This document shows, piece by piece, positions 23,143 to 36,384 of a stretch of 64,000 nt of DNA (within the stretch, counting starts at the first letter, position 1; each line of letters starts with the position of its first letter). The notes below the pieces were generated by a model that saw only the letters and a program-made list of their open reading frames with translations, made no database searches and was not told the DNA's origin. The stretch lies in the NCBI RefSeq assembly GCF_964355755.1, contig NC_092675.1, positions 13,159,312 to 13,223,311 of the forward strand, given 5' to 3'. Both the position numbers and the translations under genes were made by a program. The DNA is from Antedon mediterranea. Lineage: Eukaryota; Echinodermata; Crinoidea; Comatulida; Antedonidae.

Positions 23143-25195
23143 ACGTTTTAGACCATTTTGAGATTTTCGAAAAAACTTGGTTACACAAAAACATCAAAGT
23201 GCTTAAAATCACATTATAAACCGTTTTAGACCATTTTGAGCATTTCGATAACACTTTTCACACAAAAACATCAAAGAGCACAAAATAGCTTAATATCGTA
23301 TTTAAAAACGTTTTAGACCATTTTGAGCATTTCGACAAAACTTTTTCACACAAAACACCAAAGTGCTTAGAATAGCTTCAAATCGCATTTGGAGACGGTT
23401 TAGACCAATTTGTGCATTTCGATGAAACTTGATTACACAAAAACATCAAAGTGCTTAAAATCACATTATAAACCGTTTTAGACCATTTTGAGCATTTCGA
23501 TAACACTTTTCACACAAAAACATCAAAGAGCACAAAATAGCTTAATATCGTATTTAAAAACGTTTTAGACCATTTTGAGCATTTAGACAAAACTTTTTCA
23601 CACAAAACACCAAAGTGCTTAGAATAGCTTCAAATCGCATTTGGAGACGTTTTAGACCATTTTGTGCATTTCGATGAAACTTGGTTACACAAAAACATCA
23701 AAGTGCTTAAAATCACATTATAAATCGTTTTAGACCATTTTGAGCATTTCGACAAAACTTTTTCACACAAAATACCAAAGTGCTTAGAATAGCTTCAAAT
23801 CGCATTTGGAGACGTTTTAGACCATTTTGTGATTTTCGAAAAAACTTTTTAACATAAAAACACCAAAGTGCTTAGAATAGCTTCAAATCACATTTGGAGA
23901 CATTTTAGACCATTTTGTGATTTTCGAAAAAACTTGTTAACATAAAAACACGAAAGTGCTTAGAATAGCTTCAAATCGCATTTGGAAACGTTTTAGACCA
24001 TTTTGTGATTTTCGAAAAAAATTGTTAACATAAAAACACCAAAGTGCTTAGAATCACATTATAAACCGTTTTAGACCATTTTGAGCATTTCGATAACAAT
24101 TTTCACACAAAAACATCAAAGAGCACAAAATAGCTTAATATCGTATTTAAAAATGTTTTAGACCATTTTGAGCATTTAGATAAAACTTTTTCACACAAAA
24201 CACCAAAGTGCTTAGAATAGCTTCAAATCGCATTTGGAGACGTTTTAGACCATTTTGTGATTTTTGAAAAAACTTGTTAACATAAAAACACCAAAGTGCT
24301 TAGAATAGCTTCAAATCACATTTGGAGACGTTTTAGACCATTTTGTGATTTTCGAAAAAACTTGTTAACATAAAAACACGAAAGTGCTTAGAATAGCTTC
24401 AAATCGCATTTGGAAACGTTTTAGACCATTTTGTGATTTTCGAAAAAACTTGTTAACATAAAAACACGAAAGTGCTTAGAATAGCTTCAAATCGCATTTG
24501 GAAACGTTTTAGACCATTTTGTGATTTTCGAAAAAACTTGTTAACATAAAAACACGAAAGTGCTTAGAATAGCTTCAAATCGCATTTGGAAACGTTTTAG
24601 ACCATTTTGTGATTTTCGAAAAAAAATTGTTAACATAAAAACACCAAAGTGTTTAGAATAGCTTCAAATCGCATTTGGAGACGTTTTAGACCAATTTGTG
24701 ATTTTCGAAAAAACTTATCAACATAAAAACACCAAAGGGTTTAGAATAGCTTCAAATCGCATTTGGAGACGTTTTAGACCATTTTGTGATTTTGAAAAAA
24801 CTTGTTAACATAAAAACACCAAAGTGCTTAGAATAGCTTCAAATCGCATTTGGAGACGTTTTAGACCATTTTGTGATTTTCGAAAAAACTTGTTAACATA
24901 AAAACACCAAAGTGCTTAGAATAGCTTCAAATCGCATTTTGAGACGTTTTAGACCATTTTGTGCATTTCGATGAAACTTGGTTACACAAAAACATCAAAG
25001 TGCTTAAAATCACATTATAAACCATTTTAGACCATTTTGAGCATTTCGATAACACTTTTCACACAAAAACATCAAAGAGCACAAAATAGCTTAATATCGT
25101 ATTTAAAAACGTTTTAGACCATTTTGAGCATTTCGACAAAACTTTTTCACACAAAACACCAAAGTGCTTAGAATAGCTTCAAATCGCATTTGGAG
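23143..25195 (+). repeat. Main HOR: full core, A-A-F-C-D, A x8, B-C-D (2,053 bp)
   Basis: Core 23143-23811; the A at 23900 has acattttag. The run of eight A units (704 bp) is followed by B-C-D (24944-25195), entered through ttttgagacg as at 705, 9658, 10172, 35011 and 47883. That trimer always precedes an X HOR or an X-like or A-A'-A' segment. Confidence 0.9.
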
Positions 25196-26574
25196 ACGTT
25201 TTAGACCATTTTGTGATTTTCGAAAAAAATTGTTAACATAAAAACATCAAAGTGTACAGAATAGCTTCAAATCGCATTTGGAGACCGTTTTAGGCCAATT
25301 TGTGATTTTCGAAAAAACTTGTTAACCTAAAAATACCAAAGTGTTTAGAATAGCTTCAAATCGCATTTGGAGACGTTTTAGACCATTTTGTGATTTTCGA
25401 AAAAACTTGTTAACATAAAAACACCAAAGTGCTTCAAATCGCATTTGAGACATTTTAGACCAATTTGTGATTTTTGAAAAAACTTGTTAACATAAAAACA
25501 CCAAAGTGCTTACAATAGCTTCAAATCGTATTTGGAGACGTTTTAGACCATTATGTGATTTTCGAAAAAACTTGTTAACATAAAAACACCAAAGTACTTA
25601 GAATAGCTTCAAATCGCATTTGGAGACGTTTTAGACCATTTTATGCATTTCGATGAAACTTGGTTACACAAAAACATCAAAGTGCTTAAAATCACATTAT
25701 AATCCGTTTTAGACCATTTTGAGCATTTCGATAACACTTTTCACACAAAAACATCAAAGAGCACAAAATAGCTTAATATCGTATTTAAAAACTTTTTAGA
25801 CCATTTTGAGCATTTCGACAAAACTTTTTCACACAAAACACCAAAGTGCTTAGAATAGCTTCAAATCGCATTTGGAGACGTTTTAGACCATTTTGTGATT
25901 TTCGAAAAAAATTGTTAACATAAAAACATCAAAGTGTACAGAATAGCTTCAAATCGCATTTGGAGACCGTTTTAGGCCAATTTGTGATTTTCGAAAAAAC
26001 TTGTTAACCTAAAAATACCAAAGTGTTTAGAATAGCTTCAAATCGCATTTGGAGACGTTTTAGACCATTTTGTGATTTTCGAAAAAACTTGTTAACATAA
26101 AAACACCAAAGTGCTTAGAATAGCTTCAAATCGCATTTGGAGACATTTTAGACCAATTTGTGATTTTCGAAAAAACTTATCAACATAAAAACACCAAAGG
26201 GTTTAGAATATCTTCAAATCGCATTTGGAGACGTTTTAGACCATTTTGTGATTTTCGAAAAAACTTGTTAACATAAAAACACCAAAGTGCTTAGAATAGC
26301 TTCAAATCGCATTTGGAGACGTTTTAGACCAATTTGTGATTTTCGAAAAAACTTATCAACATAAAAACACCAAAGGGTTTAGAATAGCTTCATTTGGAGA
26401 CGTTTTAGACCATTTTGTGATTTTGAAAAAACTTGTTAACATAAAAACACCAAAGTGCTTAGAATAGCTTCAAATCGCATTTGGAGACGTTTTAGACCAT
26501 TTTGTGATTTTCGAAAAAACTTGTTAACATAAAAACACCAAAGTGCTTAGAATAGCTTCAAATCGTATTTGGAG
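25196..26574 (+). repeat. X HOR copy plus two X units, then A x6
   Basis: X 8-mer 25196-25877 (682 bp), then X1-X2 to 26054. It matches 11107-11965 at an offset of 14,089. Of the six A units that follow, the one at 26319 is 81 bp, with 7 bp lost between CA repeats (gcttcatttgg). Confidence 0.91.
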
Positions 26575-27857
26575 ACGTTTTAGACCATTTTGAGATTTTC
26601 GAAAAAACTTGGTTACACAAAAACATCAAAGTGCTTAAAATCACATTATAAACCGTTTTAGACCATTTTGAGCATTTCGATAACACTTTTCACACAAAAA
26701 CATCAAAGAGCACAAAATAGCTTAATATCGTATTTAAAAACGTTTTAGACCATTTTGAGCATTTCGACAAAACTTTTTCACACAAAACACCAAAGGGCTT
26801 AGAATAGCTTCAAATCGCATTTGGAGACGTTTTAGACCATTTTGTGATTTTCAAAAAAACTTTTTAACATAAAAAGACCAAAGTGCTTAGAATAGCTTCA
26901 AATCACATTTGGAGACGTTTTAGACCATTTTGTGATTTTCGAAAAAACTTGTTAACATAAAAACACGAAAGTGCTTAGAATAGCTTCAAATCGCATTTGG
27001 AAACGTTTTAGACCATTTTGTGATTTTCGAAAAAAATTGTTAACATAAAAACACCAAAGTGCTTAGAATCACATTATAAACCGTTTTAGACCATTTTGAG
27101 CATTTCGATAACAATTTTCACACAAAAACATCAAAGAGCACAAAATAGCTTAATATCGTATTTAAAAATGTTTTAGACCATTTTGAGCATTTAGATAAAA
27201 CTTTTTCACACAAAACACCAAAGTGCTTAGAATAGCTTCAAATCGCATTTGGAGACGTTTTAGACCATTTTGTGATTTTTGAAAAAACTTGTTAACATAA
27301 AAATACCAAAGTGCTTAGAATAGCTTCAAATCACATTTGGAGATGTTTTAGACCATTTTGTGATTTTTGAAAAAACTTGTTAACATAAAAACACCAAAGT
27401 GCTTAGAATAGCTTCAAATCACATTTGGAGACGTTTTAGACCATTTTGTGATTTTCGAAAAAACTTGTTAACATAAAAACACGAAAGTGCTTAGAATAGC
27501 TTCAAATCGCATTTGGAAACGTTTTAGACTATTTTGTGATTTTCGAAAAAGATTGTTAACATAAAAACACCAAAGTGCTTAGAATCACAATATAAACCGT
27601 TTTAGACCATTTTGAGCATTTCGATAACAATTTTCACACAAAAACATCAAAGAGCACAAAATAGCTTAATATCGTATTTAAAAATGTTTTAGACCATTTT
27701 GAGCATTTAGATAAAACTTTTTCACACAAAACACCAAAGTGCTTAGAATAGCTTCAAATCGCATTTGGAGACGGTTTAGACCATTTTGTGATTTTGAAAA
27801 AACTTGTTAACATAAAAACACCAAAGTGCTTAGAATAGCTTCAAATCGTATTTGGAG
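26575..27857 (+). repeat. Truncated-core HOR: E-C-D, A-A-F-C-D, A x3, F-C-D, A'
   Basis: The core is only E-C-D (252 bp); B-C-D-B-D (417 bp) is missing. The A at 26827 has ttttcaaaaaaac (CpG to CpA) and aaaagaccaaag; the latter also occurs near 32595 and 56068. Confidence 0.89.
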
Positions 27858-29561
27858 ACGTTTTAGACCATTTTGAGATTTTCGAAAAAACTTGGTTACA
27901 CAAAAACATCAAAGTGCTTAAAATCACATTATAAACCGTTTTAGACCATTTTGAACATTTCGATAACACTTTTCACACAAAAACATCAAAGAGCACAAAA
28001 TAGCTTAATATCGTATTTAAAAACGTTTTAGACCATTTTGAGCATTTCGACAAAACTTTTTCACACAAAACACCAAAGTGCTTAGAATAGCTTCAAATCG
28101 CATTTGGAGACGTTTTAGACCAATTTGTGCATTTCGATGAAACTTGATTACACAAAAACATCAACGTGCTTAAAATCACATTATAAACCGTTTTAGACCA
28201 TTTTGAGCATTTCGATAACACTTTTCACACAAAAACATCAAAGAGCACAAAATAGCTTAATATCGTATTTAAAAACGTTTTAGACCATTTTGAGCATTTA
28301 GACAAAACTTTTTCACACAAAACACCAAAGTGCTTAGAATAGCTTCAAATCGCATTTGGAGACGTTTTAGACCATTTTGTGCATTTCGATGAAACTTGGT
28401 TACACAAAAACATCAAAGTGCTTAAAATCACATTATAAATCGTTTTAGACCATTTCGACAAAACTTTTTCACACCAAATACCAAAGGGCTTAGAATAGCT
28501 TCAAATCGCATTTGGAGACGTTTTAGACCATTTTGTGATTTTCGAAAAAACTTTTTAACATAAAAACACCAAAGTGCTTAGAATAGCTTCAAATCACATT
28601 TGGAGACGTTTTAGACCATTTTGTGATTTTCGAAAAAACTTGTTAACATAAAAACACGAAAGTGCTTAGAATAGCTTCAAATCGCATTTGGAAACGTTTT
28701 AGACCATTTTGTGATTTTCGAAAAAAATTGTTAACATAAAAACACCAAAGTGCTTAGAATCACATTATAAACCGTTTTAGACCATTTTGAGCATTTCGAT
28801 AACAATTTTCACACAAAAACATCAAAGAGCACAAAATAGCTTAATATCGTATTTAAAAATGTTTTAGACCATTTTGAGCATTTAGATAAAACTTTTTCAC
28901 ACAAAACACCAAAGTGCTTAGAATAGCTTCAAATCGCATTTGGAGACGTTTTAGACCATTTTGTGATTTTTGAAAAAACTTGTTAACATAAAAACACCAA
29001 AGTGCTTAGAATAGCTTCAAATCACATTTGGAGACGTTTTAGACCATTTTGTGATTTTCGAAAAAACTTGTTAACATAAAAACACGAAAGTGCTTAGAAT
29101 AGCTTCAAATCGCATTTGGAAACGTTTTAGACCATTTAGTGATTTTCGAAAAAACTTGTTAACATAAAAACACGAAAGTGCTTAGAATAGCTTCAAATCG
29201 CATTTGGAAACGTTTTAGACCATTTTGTGATTTTCGAAAAAAATTGTTAACATAAAAACACCAAAGTGTTTAGAATAGCTTCAAATCGCATTTGGAGACG
29301 TTTTAGACCAATTTGTGATTTTCGAAAAAACTTATCAACATAAAAACACCAAAGGGTTTAGAATAGCTTCAAATCGCATTTGGAGACGTTTTAGACCATT
29401 TTGTGATTTTCGAAAAAACTTGTTAACATAAAAACACGAAAGTGCTTAGAATAGCTTCAAATCGCATTTGGAAACGTTTTAGACCATTTTGTGATTTTCG
29501 AAAAAACTTGTTAACATAAAAACATGAAAGTGCTTAGAATAGCTTCAAATCGTATTTGGAG
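27858..29561 (+). repeat. Main HOR: full core with a 9-bp deletion, A-A-F-C-D, A x7
   Basis: The last D of the core (about 28441) reads gaccatttcgac: 9 bp are lost between two CATTT/ATTTT repeats, so the core is 660 bp. It also has cacaccaaatacc. The A run includes ccatttagtg (29138). Confidence 0.9.
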
Positions 29562-30252
29562 ACGTTTTAGACCATTTTGAGATTTTCGAAAAAAACTGTT
29601 AACATAAAAACACCAAAGTGCTTAGAATAGCTTCAAATCGCATTTGGAGATGTTTTAGAACATTTTGTGTTCTTCGAAAAAACCTGTTAACATAAAAACA
29701 CCAAAGTGCTTAGAATAGCTTCAAATCGCATTTGGAGACGTTTTAGACCATTTTGTGATTTTTGAAAAAACTTGTTAACATAAAAACACCAAAGTGCTTA
29801 GAATAGCTTCAAATCGCATTTGGAAACGTTTTAGACCATTTTGTGATTTTCGAAAAAGATTGTGAACATAAAAACACCAAAGTGCTTAGAATCACAATAT
29901 AAACCGTTTTAGACCATTTTGAGCATTTCGATAACAATTTTCACACAAAAACATCAAAGAGCACAAAATAGCTTAATATCGTATTTAAAAATGTTTTAGA
30001 CCATTTTGAGCATTTAGATAAAACTTTTTCACACAAAACACCAAAGTGCTTAGAATAGCTTCAAATCGCATTTGGAGACGGTTTAGACCATTTTGTGATT
30101 TTGAAAAAACTTGTTAACATAAAAACACCAAAGTGCTTAGAATAGCTTCAAATCGCATTTGGAGACGTTTTAGATCATTTTGTGATTTTCGAAAGAACTT
30201 GTTAACATAAAAACACCAAAGTGCTTAGAATAGCTTCAAATCGTATTTGGAG
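29562..30252 (+). repeat. E/A chimera and A-A-F-C-D-A'-A
   Basis: The unit at 29562 starts as E (gagattttcg) and continues as A (aaaaaaactgttaac), 88 bp. Only one other such junction exists, at 44085. The next A has atgttttagaac with gtgttcttcg. The F has the altered ttgtgaaca. Confidence 0.89.
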
Positions 30253-31876
30253 ACGTTTTAGACCATTTTGAGATTTTCGAAAAAACTTGGTTACACAAAA
30301 ACATCAAAGTGCTTAAAATCACATTATAAACCGTTTTAGACCATTTTGAACATTTCGATAACACTTTTCACACAAAAACATCAAAGAGCACAAAATAGCT
30401 TAATATCGTATTTAAAAACGTTTTAGACCATTTTGAGCATTTCGACAAAACTTTTTCACACAAAACACCAAAGTGCTTAGAATAGCTTCAAATCGCATTT
30501 GGAGACGTTTTAGACCAATTTGTGCATTTCGATGAAACTTGATTACACAAAAACATCAACGTGCTTAAAATCACATTATAAACCGTTTTAGACCATTTTG
30601 AGCATTTCGATAACACTTTTCACACAAAAACATCAAAGAGCACAAAATAGCTTAATATCGTATTTAAAAAACGTTTTAGACCATTTTTTGAGCATTTAGA
30701 CAAAACTTTTTCACACAAAACACCAAAGTGCTTAGAATAGCTTCAAATCGCATTTGGAGACGTTTTAGACCATTTTGTGATTTTCGAAAAAACTTATCAA
30801 CATAAAAACACCAAAGGGTTTAGAATAGCTTCAAATCGCATTTGAAGACGTTTTAGACCATTTTGTGATTTTTGAAAAAACTTGTTAACATAAAAACACC
30901 AAAGTGCTTAGAATAGCTTCAAATCACATTTGGAGACGTTTTAGACCATTTTGTGATTTTCGAAAAAACTTGTTAACATAAAAACACGAAAGTGCTTAGA
31001 ATAGCTTCAAATCGCATTTGGAAACGTTTTAGACCATTTTGTGATTTTCGAAAAAGATTGTTAACATAAAAACACCAAAGTGCTTAGAATCACAATATAA
31101 ACCGTTTTAGACCATTTTGAGCATTTCGATAACAATTTTCACACAAAAACATCAAAGAGCACAAAATAGCTTAATATCGTATTTAAAAATGTTTTAGACC
31201 ATTTTGAGCATTTAGATAAAATTTTTCACACAAAACACCAAAGTGCTTAGAATAGCTTCAAATCGCATTTGGAGACGGTTTAGACCATTTTGTGATTTTG
31301 AAAAAACTTGTTAACATAAAAACACCAAAGTGCTTAGAATAGCTTCAAATCGCATTTGGAGACGTTTTAGACCATTTTGTGATTTTCGAAAAAACTTGTT
31401 AACATAAAAACACCAAAGTGCTTAGAATAGCTTCAAATCGTATTTGGAGACGTTTTAGACCATTTTGAGATTTTCGAAAAAACTTGGTTACACAAAAACA
31501 TCAAAGTGCTTAAAATCACATTATAAACCGTTTTAGACCATTTTGAACATTTCGATAACACTTTTCACACAAAAACATCAAAGAGCACAAAATAGCTTAA
31601 TATCGTATTTAAAAACGTTTTAGACCATTTTGAGCATTTAGATAAAACTTTTTCACACAAAACACCAAAGTGCTTAGAATAGCTTCAAATCGCATTTGGA
31701 GACGTTTTAGACCAATTTGTGATTTTTGAAAAAACTTGTTAACATAAAAACACCAAAGTCCTTAGAATAGCTTCAAATCACATTTGGAGACGTTTTAGAC
31801 CATTTTGTGATTTTGAACAAACTTGTTAACATAAAAACACCAAAGTGCTTAGAATAGCTTCAAATCGTATTTGGAG
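30253..31876 (+). repeat. Block: E-C-D-B-C-D, A x3, F-C-D, A'-A, E-C-D, A-A'
   Basis: The C at about 30583 has an extra A and the D following it reads ccattttttgagc (30681, 2 bp longer). The latter is shared with 45291 and 57044. E-C-D at 31450 is another core cut after one trimer. Confidence 0.89.
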
Positions 31877-33677
31877 ACGTTTTAAACCATTTTGAGATTT
31901 TCGAAAAAACTTGGTTACACAAAAACATCAAAGTGCTTAAAATCACATTATAAACCGTTTTAGACCATTTTGAGCATTTCGATAACACTTTTCACACAAA
32001 AACATCAAAGAGCACAAAATAGCTTAATATCGTATTTAAAAACGTTTTAGACCATTTTGAGCATTTAGACAAAACTTTTTCACACAAAACACCAAAGTGC
32101 TTAGAATAGCTTCAAATCGCATTTGGAGACGTTTTAGACCAATTTGTGCATTTCGATGAAACTTGATTACACAAAAACATCAACGTGCTTAAAATCACAT
32201 TATAAACCGTTTTAGACCATTTTGAGAATTTCGATAACACTTTTCACACAAAAACATCAAAGAGCACAAAATAGCTTAATATCGTATTTAAAAACGTTTT
32301 AGACCATTTTGAGCATTTAGACAAAACTTTTTCACACAAAACACCAAAGTGCTTAGAATAGCTTCAAATCGCATTTGGAGACGTTTTAGACCATTTTGTG
32401 CATTTCGATGAAACTTGGTTACACAAAAACATCAAAGTGCTTAAAATCACATTATAAATCGTTTTAGACCATTTTGAGCATTTCGACAAAACTTTTTCAC
32501 ACAAAATACCAAAGGGCTTAGAATAGCTTCAAATCGCATTTGGAGACGTTTTAGACCATTTTGTGATTTTCGAAAAAACTTTTTAACATAAAAAGACCAA
32601 AGTGCTTAGAATAGCTTCAAATCACATTTGGAGACGTTTTAGACCATTTTGTGATTTTCGAAAAAACTTGTTAACATAAAAACACGAAAGTGCTTAGAAT
32701 AGCTTCAAATCGCATTTGGAAACGTTTTAGACCATTTTGTGATTTTCGAAAAAAATTGTTAACATAAAAACACCAAAGTGCTTAGAATCACATTATAAAC
32801 CGTTTTAGACCATTTTGAGCATTTCGATAACAATTTTCACACAAAAACATCAAAGAGCACAAAATAGCTTAATATCGTATTTAAAAATGTTTTAGACCAT
32901 TTTGAGCATTTAGATAAAACTTTTTCACACAAAACACCAAAGTGCTTAGAATAGCTTCAAATCGCATTTGGAGACGTTTTAGACCATTTTGTGATTTTTG
33001 AAAAAACTTGTTAACATAAAAACACCAAAGTGCTTAGAATAGCTTCAAATCACATTTGGAGACGTTTTAGACCATTTTGTGATTTTCGAAAAAACTTGTT
33101 AACATAAAAACACGAAAGTGCTTAGAATAGCTTCAAATCGCATTTGGAAACGTTTTAGACCATTTTGTGATTTTCGAAAAAACTTGTTAACATAAAAACA
33201 CGAAAGTGCTTAGAATAGCTTCAAATCGCATTTGGAAACGTTTTAGACCATTTTGTGATTTTCGAAAAAACTTGTTAACATAAAAACACGAAAGTGCTTA
33301 GAATAGCTTCAAATCGCATTTGGAAACGTTTTAGACCATTTTGTGATTTTCGAAAAAAAATTGTTAACATAAAAACACCAAAGTGTTTAGAATAGCTTCA
33401 AATCGCATTTGGAGACGTTTTAGACCAATTTGTGATTTTCGAAAAAACTTATCAACATAAAAACACCAAAGGGTTTAGAATAGCTTCAAATCGCATTTGG
33501 AGACGTTTTAGACCATTTTGTGATTTTGAAAAAACTTGTTAACATAAAAACACCAAAGTGCTTAGAATAGCTTCAAATCGCATTTGGAGACGTTTTAGAC
33601 CATTTTGTGATTTTCGAAAAAACTTGTTAACATAAAAACACCAAAGTGCTTAGAATAGCTTCAAATCGTATTTGGAG
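31877..33677 (+). repeat. Main HOR: full core, A-A-F-C-D, A x8 (1,801 bp)
   Basis: The core ends at 32545, followed by A-A-F-C-D and eight A units (704 bp), three or more of the cacgaaag type. It is preceded by the third copy of ttttgaacaaac (31811). Confidence 0.9.
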
Positions 33678-35010
33678 ACGTTTTAGACCATTTTGAGATT
33701 TTCGAAAAAACTTGGTTACACAAAAACATCAAAGTGCTTAAAATCACATTATAAACCGTTTTAGACCATTTTGAGCATTTCGGTAACACTTTTCACACAA
33801 AAACATCAAAGAGCACAAAATAGCTTAATATCGTATTTAAAAACGTTTTAGACCATTTTGAGCCTTTAGACAAAACTTTTTCACACAAAACACCAAAGTG
33901 CTTAGAATAGCTTCAAATCGCATTTGGAGACGTTTTAGACCATTTTGTGCATTTCGATGAAACTTGGTTACACAAAAACATCAAAGTGCTTAAAATCACA
34001 TTATAAATCGTTTTAGACCATTTTGAGCATTTCGACAAAACTTTTTCACACAAAATACCAAAGTGCTTAGAATAGCTTCAAATCGCATTTGGAGACGTTT
34101 TAGACCATTTTGTGATTTTCGAAAAAACTTTTTAACATAAAAACACCAAAGTGCTTAGAATAGCTTCAAATCACATTTGGAGACGTTTTAGACCATAAGT
34201 GCTTAGAATCACATTATAAACCGTTTTAGACCATTTTGAGCATTTCGATAACAATTTTCACACAAAAACATCAAAGAGCACAAAATAGCTTAATATCGTA
34301 TTTAAAAATGTTTTAGACAATTTTGAGCATTTAGATAAAACTTTTTCACACAAAACACCAAAGTTCTTAGAATAGCTTCAAATCGCATTTGGAGACGTTT
34401 TAGACCATTTTGTGATTTTTGAAAAAACTTGTTAACATAAAAACACCAAAGTGCTTAGAATAGCTTCAAATCACATTTGGAGACGTTTTAGACCATTTTG
34501 TGATTTTCGAAAAAACTTGTTAACATAAAAACACGAAAGTGCTTAGAATAGCTTCAAATCGCATTTGGAAACGTTTTAGACCATTTAGTGATTTTCGAAA
34601 AAACTTGTTAACATAAAAACACGAAAGTGCTTAGAATAGCTTCAAATCGCATTTGGAAACGTTTTAGACCATTTTGTGATTTTCGAAAAAAATTGTTAAC
34701 ATAAAAACACCAAAGTGTTTAGAATAGCTTCAAATCGCATTTGGAGACGTTTTAGACCAATTTGTGATTTTCGAAAAAACTTATCAACATAAAAACACCA
34801 AAGGGTTTAGAATAGCTTCAAATCGCATTTGGAGACGTTTTAGACCATTTTGTGATTTTCGAAAAAACTTGTTAACATAAAAACACGAAAGTGCTTAGAA
34901 TAGCTTCAAATCGCATTTGGAAACGTTTTAGACCATTTTGTGATTTTCGAAAAAACTTGTTAACATAAAAACATGAAAGTGCTTAGAATAGCTTCAAATC
35001 GCATTTTGAG
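33678..35010 (+). repeat. Main HOR with T: E-C-D-B-D, A-T-C-D, A x7
   Basis: It opens the first copy of the largest duplicated segment (33678-37870 against 46462-50742). It shares gagcctttag with 2940 and 43023, and agacaattttgagc with 45768 and 47101 (different copies), so its lineage is mixed. Confidence 0.9.
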
Positions 35011-36384
35011 ACGTTTTAGACCATTTTGTGCATTTCGATGAAACTTGGTTACACAAAAACATCAAAGTGCTTAAAATCACATTATAAACCATTTTAGACC
35101 ATTTTGAGCATTTCGATAACACTTTTCACACAAAAACATCAAAGAGCACAAAATAGCTTAATATCGTATTTAAAAACGTTTTAGACCATTTTGAGCATTT
35201 CGACAAAACTTTTTCACACAAAACACCAAAGTGCTTAGAATAGCTTCAAATCGCATTTGGAGACGTTTTAGACCATTTTGTGATTTTCGAAAAAACTTGT
35301 TAACATAAAAACATCAAAGTGTACAGAATAACTTCAAATCGCATTTGGAGAACGTTTTAGGCCAATTTGTGATTTTCGAAAAAACTTGTTAACCTAAAAA
35401 TACCAAAGTGTTTAGAATAGCTTCAAATCGCATTTGGAGACGTTTTAGAACATTTTGTGATTTTCGAAAAAACTTGTTAACATAAAAACACCAAAGTGCT
35501 TCAAATCGCATTTGGAGACATTTTAGACCAATTTGTGATTTTTGAAAAAACTTGTTAACATAAAAACACCAAAGTGCTTACAATAGCTTCAAATCGTATT
35601 TGGAGACGTTTTAGACCATTTTGTGATTTTCGAAAAAACTTGTTAACATAAAAACACCAAAGTACTTAGAATAGCTTCAAATCGCATTTGGAGACGTTTT
35701 AGACCATTTTATGCATTTCGATGAAACTTGGTTACACAAAAACATCAAAGTGCTTAAAATCACATTATAATCCGTTTTAGACCATTTTGAGCATTTCGAT
35801 AACACTTTTCACACAAAAACATCAAAGAGCACAAAATAGCTTAATATCGTATTTAAAAACTTTTTAGACCATTTTGAGCATTTCGACAAAACTTTTTCAC
35901 ACAAAACACCAAAGTGCTTAGAATAGCTTCAAATCGCATTTGGAGACGTTTTAGACCATTTTGTGATTTTCGAAAAAAATTGTTAACATAAAAACACGAA
36001 AGTGCTTAGAATAGCTTCAAATCGCATTTGGAAACGTTTTAGACCATTTTGTGATTTTCGAAAAAAATTGTTAACATAAAAACACCAAAGTGTTTAGAAT
36101 AGCTTCAAATCGCATTTGGAGACGTTTTAGACCAATTTGTGATTTTCGAAAAAACTTATCAACATAAAAACACCAAAGGGTTTAGAATAGCTTCAAATCG
36201 CATTTGGAGACGTTTTAGACCATTTTGTGATTTTGAAAAAACTTGTTAACATAAAAACACCAAAGTGCTTAGAATAGCTTCAAATCGCATTTGGAGACGT
36301 TTTAGACCATTTTGTGATTTTCGAAAAAACTTGTTAACATAAAAACACCAAAGTGCTTAGAATAGCTTCAAATCGTATTTGGAG
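35011..36384 (+). repeat. B-C-D, one X HOR (35263-35945), A x5
   Basis: A single 683-bp X 8-mer follows the trimer. It matches 47883-49256 at an offset of 12,872. One local difference: X2 starts gaacgtttt here and gaccgtttt at 48223. Confidence 0.91.
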
